Below the pieces are notes generated by a model, which saw only the letters and a list, made by a program, of their open reading frames with translations, had not been told where the DNA came from and searched no databases. Below, one piece after another: positions 4,992-5,991 of a stretch of 5,991 nt of DNA. Origin of the DNA: Desulfobacterales bacterium (GTDB lineage Bacteria; Desulfobacterota; Desulfobacteria; Desulfobacterales; 4be13); contig JAOZRQ010000439.1 in the NCBI GenBank assembly GCA_029940115.1, positions 1 to 5,991 of the forward strand. The letters are read 5' to 3'. A program made the translations under genes and the position numbers. The first letter of the stretch is position 1, and each line of letters starts with the position of its first letter.

Positions 4992-5886
4992 GGCTTAATA
5001 TCCGAATGAAAAGCAATTGGGCGACCTTTTTCATAAACGTGTAATCCAGCGTGTCCGGCGTGTCGAAGCGCGTATGGTAGTTCGGGTTTCTGAATTCCGA
5101 GGTGTCTGTCCACATCAACGCGGGGATGCCTGCCTCCCAGAACGGAGAGTGGTCGCTTCGTTGCAGATGGGGGAAATGCCTCTCCAGCCCCATATAGACT
5201 TTCAAGCCGAGCACAGGAAAATCCTCAAGATAGGTCCGGGCCTGGACAAGCAGGTCCCCGACAATCCTGTTGGATCTCCGGTTTCCGACCAGTCCCAGGA
5301 AATTCCCGACATCGGGCGCCTTGACCGGCAATCCGGGCGGGATGCGCTGGGAATTCGGTTCATGGGAACAGAATCCGACCATCTCCAAGACATGGGTTTC
5401 CGAGATGTCCATTTCCCGCTGTTTGAGATAATCCCGGACAAATTCAGTGCTTCCGAGCAGGTCGTCCTCTTCCCGATTGAATAGGATAAACCGCGTTGAT
5501 CCGATGGTGCCGACTTTCGCCAGCATCTTCGCACACGCAAGCAACACCGCGATGCCACTGCCGTTGTCGTCGGCCCCGGGAGAGCCGGGTACGGTGTCAT
5601 AATGTGTGGCCGCGACAAGGAACGGCAATGAGGATCGATTCTTCGGCGTGGCAACCACATTCTGATATTCGCCATGCAAGGAGACCGCATAGCCGAACGA
5701 CTCGAATTTTTCCCTGATCCACTCGCGGATTCGCCAGTTGTTCTCCCTCTCCGCGACATAGTGCCTCGGAATCGAGACGGTTTCGACCATGGACCTCAGG
5801 GATGACTCGGAAAAGTCGGAAATGGCCGCTTGGATATCTGGAAGGGGTTTCTTTTTCCGAAATTGTGCCGAATGTTGTCGTAACAT
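4972..5886 (-). CDS. M28-family zinc metallopeptidase (aminopeptidase-like)
   Basis: This is a probable two-zinc exopeptidase of family M28. Numbered from the longest possible start (TTG 5910, 312 residues), the metal-site pattern is complete: ATHYDT (His103), GADDNGSG (Asp114, bridging), NREEDD (Glu147 catalytic and Glu148 ligand), LEMVGF (Glu176) and PNYHTRFDT (His279). RSDHSPFWEAGIPAL (251-265) is also typical. No signal peptide or membrane segment is seen, so it is probably cytoplasmic; the substrate is unknown. Start choice is uncertain. TTG 5910 has no ribosome site, and ATG 5892 is too close to GATGAG. ATG 5886 has GATGAG six bases upstream and is used here (304 residues). A TGA just upstream of 5910 rules out anything longer. 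Its stop overlaps the ispG start. Glutaminyl cyclase-like activity is a less likely alternative. Confidence 0.85.
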   Translation of the reverse strand: MLRQHSAQFRKKKPLPDIQAAISDFSESSLRSMVETVSIPRHYVAERENNWRIREWIREKFESFGYAVSLHGEYQNVVATPKNRSSLPFLVAATHYDTVPGSPGADDNGSGIAVLLACAKMLAKVGTIGSTRFILFNREEDDLLGSTEFVRDYLKQREMDISETHVLEMVGFCSHEPNSQRIPPGLPVKAPDVGNFLGLVGNRRSNRIVGDLLVQARTYLEDFPVLGLKVYMGLERHFPHLQRSDHSPFWEAGIPALMWTDTSEFRNPNYHTRFDTPDTLDYTFMKKVAQLLFIRILSHERSIC

Positions 5887-5991
5887 GCACATCTCATCTG
5901 GCGCTTTCAATAAAATGTTTGCCCGAGAGGTTCAAAAAAATCTGAGTGGCAAAACCCGGTTTCTTTTCCTTTAACCTTCATCCCCTTTAAC
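5887..5991 (-). promoter_or_regulatory. Upstream region of the peptidase-ispG operon
   Basis: Read on the minus strand, TTGAAC (5929-5934) is followed after 17 bases by TATTGA (5906-5911), a weak sigma-70-like pair with a good -35 and a poor -10. It would start transcription very close to the peptidase ATG. CCTTTAAC occurs twice on the + strand (5968-5975 and 5984-5991), 16 bases apart, on the same face of the helix only approximately. AAAACCCGGTTTCTTTTCCT (5951-5970) resembles the arm of the palindromic element at 1-63. None of these is strong. Confidence 0.3.

Overview
The window reads as ordinary bacterial chromosome, probably from a Gram-negative, deltaproteobacterial-type organism (Desulfobacterota is my best guess). 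That guess is inference. It rests on the style of the type IV pilus proteins, the MEP isoprenoid pathway gene, and intergenic DNA crowded with short palindromic repeats. No rRNA, tRNA or other taxonomic marker is present.

Layout: positions 1-1063 hold no credible gene and are a stack of short repeats. They include a half copy of a palindromic element at the left edge, a diverged long hairpin, a solitary terminal repeat, and two back-to-back MITE-like elements. MITE B (627-814) has an apparent perfect 8-bp target duplication and carries a hexamer tandem array. MITE A (838-963) has an apparent perfect 9-bp target duplication. Next come two + strand genes. pilC (1064-2284) encodes the inner-membrane platform protein of a type IV pilus or type II secretion-like machine. 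A PilS-like membrane histidine kinase gene follows (2441-3733). The 156-bp gap between them is filled by a hairpin and a 33-bp direct repeat that runs almost to the kinase start codon, which has no visible Shine-Dalgarno sequence.

Positions 3739-3848, between convergent transcription units, hold a cruciform-like repeat: an outer 21-bp inverted repeat enclosing two adjacent hairpins. On the minus strand an M28-family metallopeptidase gene (about 5886-4972) overlaps the start of ispG (4991-3912) by 20 bp. ispG encodes the iron-sulfur enzyme of isoprenoid precursor synthesis. The two are probably co-transcribed and translationally coupled.

The kinase probably regulates pilus genes, but no pilR, pilB, pilT or pilin gene is visible here. 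The peptidase and ispG have no obvious shared function. I see no novel defence or mobile system with its own proteins. The most interesting content is the repeat biology: two small insertion-like elements with recognisable target duplications, one of them containing a patterned hexamer array.
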